Assembly (NCBI GenBank): GCA_016789485.1
Contig: JAEURE010000144.1
Coordinates: 1 to 6,859 of the forward strand
Reading direction: 5' to 3'
DNA: 6,859 nt
Source of the DNA: Anaerolineales bacterium
GTDB taxonomy: Bacteria; Chloroflexota; Anaerolineae; Anaerolineales; Villigracilaceae
In this document: in pieces, positions 5,476 through 6,859 of the stretch
Layout: each line of letters opens with the position of its first letter
Position numbering within the stretch: the first letter of the stretch is position 1
Position numbers and translations under genes: made by a program
Notes under the pieces: model-generated
Databases searched by the model: none
Told to the model about the DNA's origin: nothing
What the model saw: the letters and a program-made list of their open reading frames with translations, nothing else

Positions 5476-5481
5476 TACAAT
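5476..5481 (+). promoter_or_regulatory. Candidate -10 box for the Ddn-like gene
   Basis: TACAAT lies 24 bp before the ATG at 5506, in the context CTGCTACAATCC. No clear -35 hexamer is seen. It lies at the truncated end of the minus-strand remnant. Confidence 0.35.
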
Positions 5482-5505
5482 CCGCCTGGTTTGTTCAAAG
5501 GATAT

Positions 5506-5934
5506 ATGCCTGCAAAACACAACCCGGTCATCAAACTCTTTTGGAGTATTCACCTCAAACTATATCAGTGGAGTTCTGGCCGCATTGGCAGCACCATTCG
5601 CGGATTACCCATTCTACTGCTGACCACCAAAGGCAAAATCACAGGTCAACTGCGTACCAAGGCTCTGATGTACTTGCCTTACAAAAACAACTTTGTTGTA
5701 ATTGCCTCGAACCTTGGCAAAGACAATCACCCTGCCTGGTGGCTTAATATACTGGCAGAACCAAAAGCAAGCGTGCAGATCGGAAGTTCACACATTTCCG
5801 TTCATGCCCGCGAAGCGCAAGAGGATGAACGTGAAGGCATTTGGCAGATGCTCGCTGAAAAGACATCTGATTATGAGCAATATCGTTCATGGACGTCACG
5901 ACGTATTCCACTGGTGATATTGGAACGGCAATAA
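5506..5934 (+). CDS. Ddn/DUF385-type nitroreductase family deazaflavin-dependent protein
   Basis: This is a 142-residue split-barrel protein starting at ATG 5506, with AAAGG about 5 nt upstream. The frame is open further up to 5329, but that part lies opposite the membrane-protein remnant and is not coding. The family pattern is clear: GLPILLLTTKGKITGQLR at 33-50, then TKALMYLP, a barrel strand NNFVVIASNLG (61-71), NHPAWWLNILAEPKASVQIG (74-93), VHAREAQEDERE (99-110) and the ending RRIPLVILER. Relatives such as mycobacterial Ddn use reduced coenzyme F420 to reduce quinones or nitro compounds; here F420 use is inferred from the family. Length matches the family. It is transcribed divergently from the membrane remnant and lies 63 bp before the FAD oxidoreductase gene. 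Confidence 0.88.
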   Translation: MPAKHNPVIKLFWSIHLKLYQWSSGRIGSTIRGLPILLLTTKGKITGQLRTKALMYLPYKNNFVVIASNLGKDNHPAWWLNILAEPKASVQIGSSHISVHAREAQEDEREGIWQMLAEKTSDYEQYRSWTSRRIPLVILERQ

Positions 5935-5948
5935 CCACTTCATTCTGC

Positions 5949-5954
5949 TAAAAT
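5949..5954 (+). promoter_or_regulatory. Candidate -10 box for the FAD oxidoreductase gene
   Basis: TAAAAT in the context CTGCTAAAATC resembles the CTGCTACAATC context upstream of the preceding gene. It lies 43 bp before the ATG at 5998. No -35 is evident, and co-transcription with the preceding gene is possible. Confidence 0.3.
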
Positions 5955-5997
5955 CTTTCCACTCGATATACATAATACTGGATAAAAGGAAATCATC

Positions 5998-6859
5998 ATG
6001 ACGCAAACGTACGACGCCATCATTATCGGCGCAGGTGTAATGGGGGCAAGTATCGCCTTTCACCTCGCCGAACGCGGACTCAAAACCGTCATCCTTGAGC
6101 GCACTGTCAGTGCAGCGGGCGCCACCGGTCACTCCAGCGGACTCGTCCGCATGCACTATGATCTTGCCGCCGAATCTCACCTGACCTTTACAAGTTACAA
6201 AAACTATTTCAGCGTTTGGAGAGAGCGTGTCGGCGGGGAATGCGGCTTTCAACAGACCGGCTTTCTGCAAATTGCCAAACGCGAGCATGAAGAAAAACTG
6301 CGCGGCAATGTTTCCAACCAGCAAAGAATCGGCATCAATACCTCGGTCATTTCTGCGGCGGAAGTGAGAAAACTTTTTCCGGATTTGCTCACCGAGCATT
6401 TTGACTTTGCCGCCTATGAACCGGATTCGGGCTATGCGGATGCGACGCTTACCACCAACGCTTTTCTTGATTCTGCAAAACGAAACGGTGCTACGCTGAT
6501 GCAGAATTGCGAAGTGACTGCCATTCACACGAGTGGCGGAAACGTGACCGGCGTGAACACGACCAAAGGCGACTTCGCAAGCCCGATCGTTGTTAATGCG
6601 GCGGGACCTTGGGCAAAGCATGTTGCGGGCCTGGCAGGTATCGACGTCCCGCTTGTCACATGGACTCATGATGTGGCCTTCCTGCATCGCCCACCCACGC
6701 TGGGCAAGTTCCCTGCTGTAATCGATGATGTTATCAACTGTTACTTCCGTCCCGAAGGCAGTGCATTGATCCTGGCTGCCGGTGAAGATGAATCTCTGCG
6801 CGGTGAAGCGCCTGACGCCGAAGACCAAACACCTACACCAACCTTCCTTGATAAACTCA
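5998..6859 (+). CDS. FAD-dependent oxidoreductase (DAO family), 3' end cut by window edge
   Basis: The start codon ATG 5998 follows AAAGGA (5985-5990) with 7 nt spacing. The frame stays open to the window end, giving 287 codons plus one base. The N-terminus is a classic dinucleotide-binding fold, DAIIIGAGVMGASIAFHLAERG (about 6-27, GxGxxG at 11-16), with an acidic E34 after strand 2 that binds the ribose. GATGHSSGLVRMHYD (41-55) and the late VVNAAGPWA (about 197-205) are typical of the DAO family, which oxidises amino acids or N-methylated amines such as sarcosine, dimethylglycine or glycine. The sequence is closest in style to sarcosine oxidase beta or glycine/dimethylglycine dehydrogenase proteins, but the substrate side lies in the missing C-terminal half. 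The full length should be about 380-430 residues. No signal peptide is present. Confidence 0.88.
   Translation, partial: MTQTYDAIIIGAGVMGASIAFHLAERGLKTVILERTVSAAGATGHSSGLVRMHYDLAAESHLTFTSYKNYFSVWRERVGGECGFQQTGFLQIAKREHEEKLRGNVSNQQRIGINTSVISAAEVRKLFPDLLTEHFDFAAYEPDSGYADATLTTNAFLDSAKRNGATLMQNCEVTAIHTSGGNVTGVNTTKGDFASPIVVNAAGPWAKHVAGLAGIDVPLVTWTHDVAFLHRPPTLGKFPAVIDDVINCYFRPEGSALILAAGEDESLRGEAPDAEDQTPTPTFLDKL

Noticed and set aside
5896..6828. A 310-codon open frame on the minus strand
   Set aside because: It lies opposite the clearly recognisable FAD oxidoreductase, and its translation shows no family-like features.

Overview
The window is about 6.9 kb of bacterial DNA of medium GC content. It holds ten recognisable coding units, most on the + strand, and no rRNA, tRNA, CRISPR array or transposase that I can see. 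I lean towards a Chloroflexota (Anaerolineae-like) chromosome because of the mix of families: a DHCW-motif cupin, stand-alone MbtH-like proteins, a Ddn-type deazaflavin-linked protein and TATAAT-type -10 boxes. This is a family-level impression and the phylum is not proven.

Region 1 (1-1880) has the 3' part of an ATP-grasp ligase gene, cut by the window edge, overlapping the start of an alpha/beta hydrolase gene. They look translationally coupled and belong to some ligase/hydrolase pathway whose other genes lie upstream. The hydrolase has Cys where the nucleophile Ser is expected and Asn where the acid Asp is expected, giving an apparent Cys-His-Asn triad.

Region 2 (1881-2914) has an AT-richer HD-domain phosphohydrolase gene with its own -10 box and a likely TTG start. 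A 58-bp sequence resembling an integron attC site begins directly after its stop codon, so the gene may be, or may derive from, a mobile cassette.

Region 3 (2915-3244) is a small DHCW-motif cupin. The 175 bp after it (3245-3419) hold no gene, only a -10-like box and a possible leader hairpin.

Region 4 (3420-5145) has two tandem MbtH-like genes with no peptide synthetase in view. The first has its own promoter-like sequence and a strong hairpin after it. The second starts an apparent operon, MbtH-2, then a DinB-like gene broken by a one-base frameshift, then a GNAT acetyltransferase resembling AAC(2'). The operon ends at a perfect 34-bp palindrome that looks like a bidirectional terminator.

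Region 5 (5163-5474, minus strand) is the C-terminal part of a multi-span membrane protein, probably a 5'-truncated remnant of a TspO-like gene. Region 6 (5506-6859) has a Ddn/DUF385-type nitroreductase-like protein, probably F420-linked, and the N-terminal 287 codons of an FAD-dependent DAO-family oxidoreductase that runs off the window.
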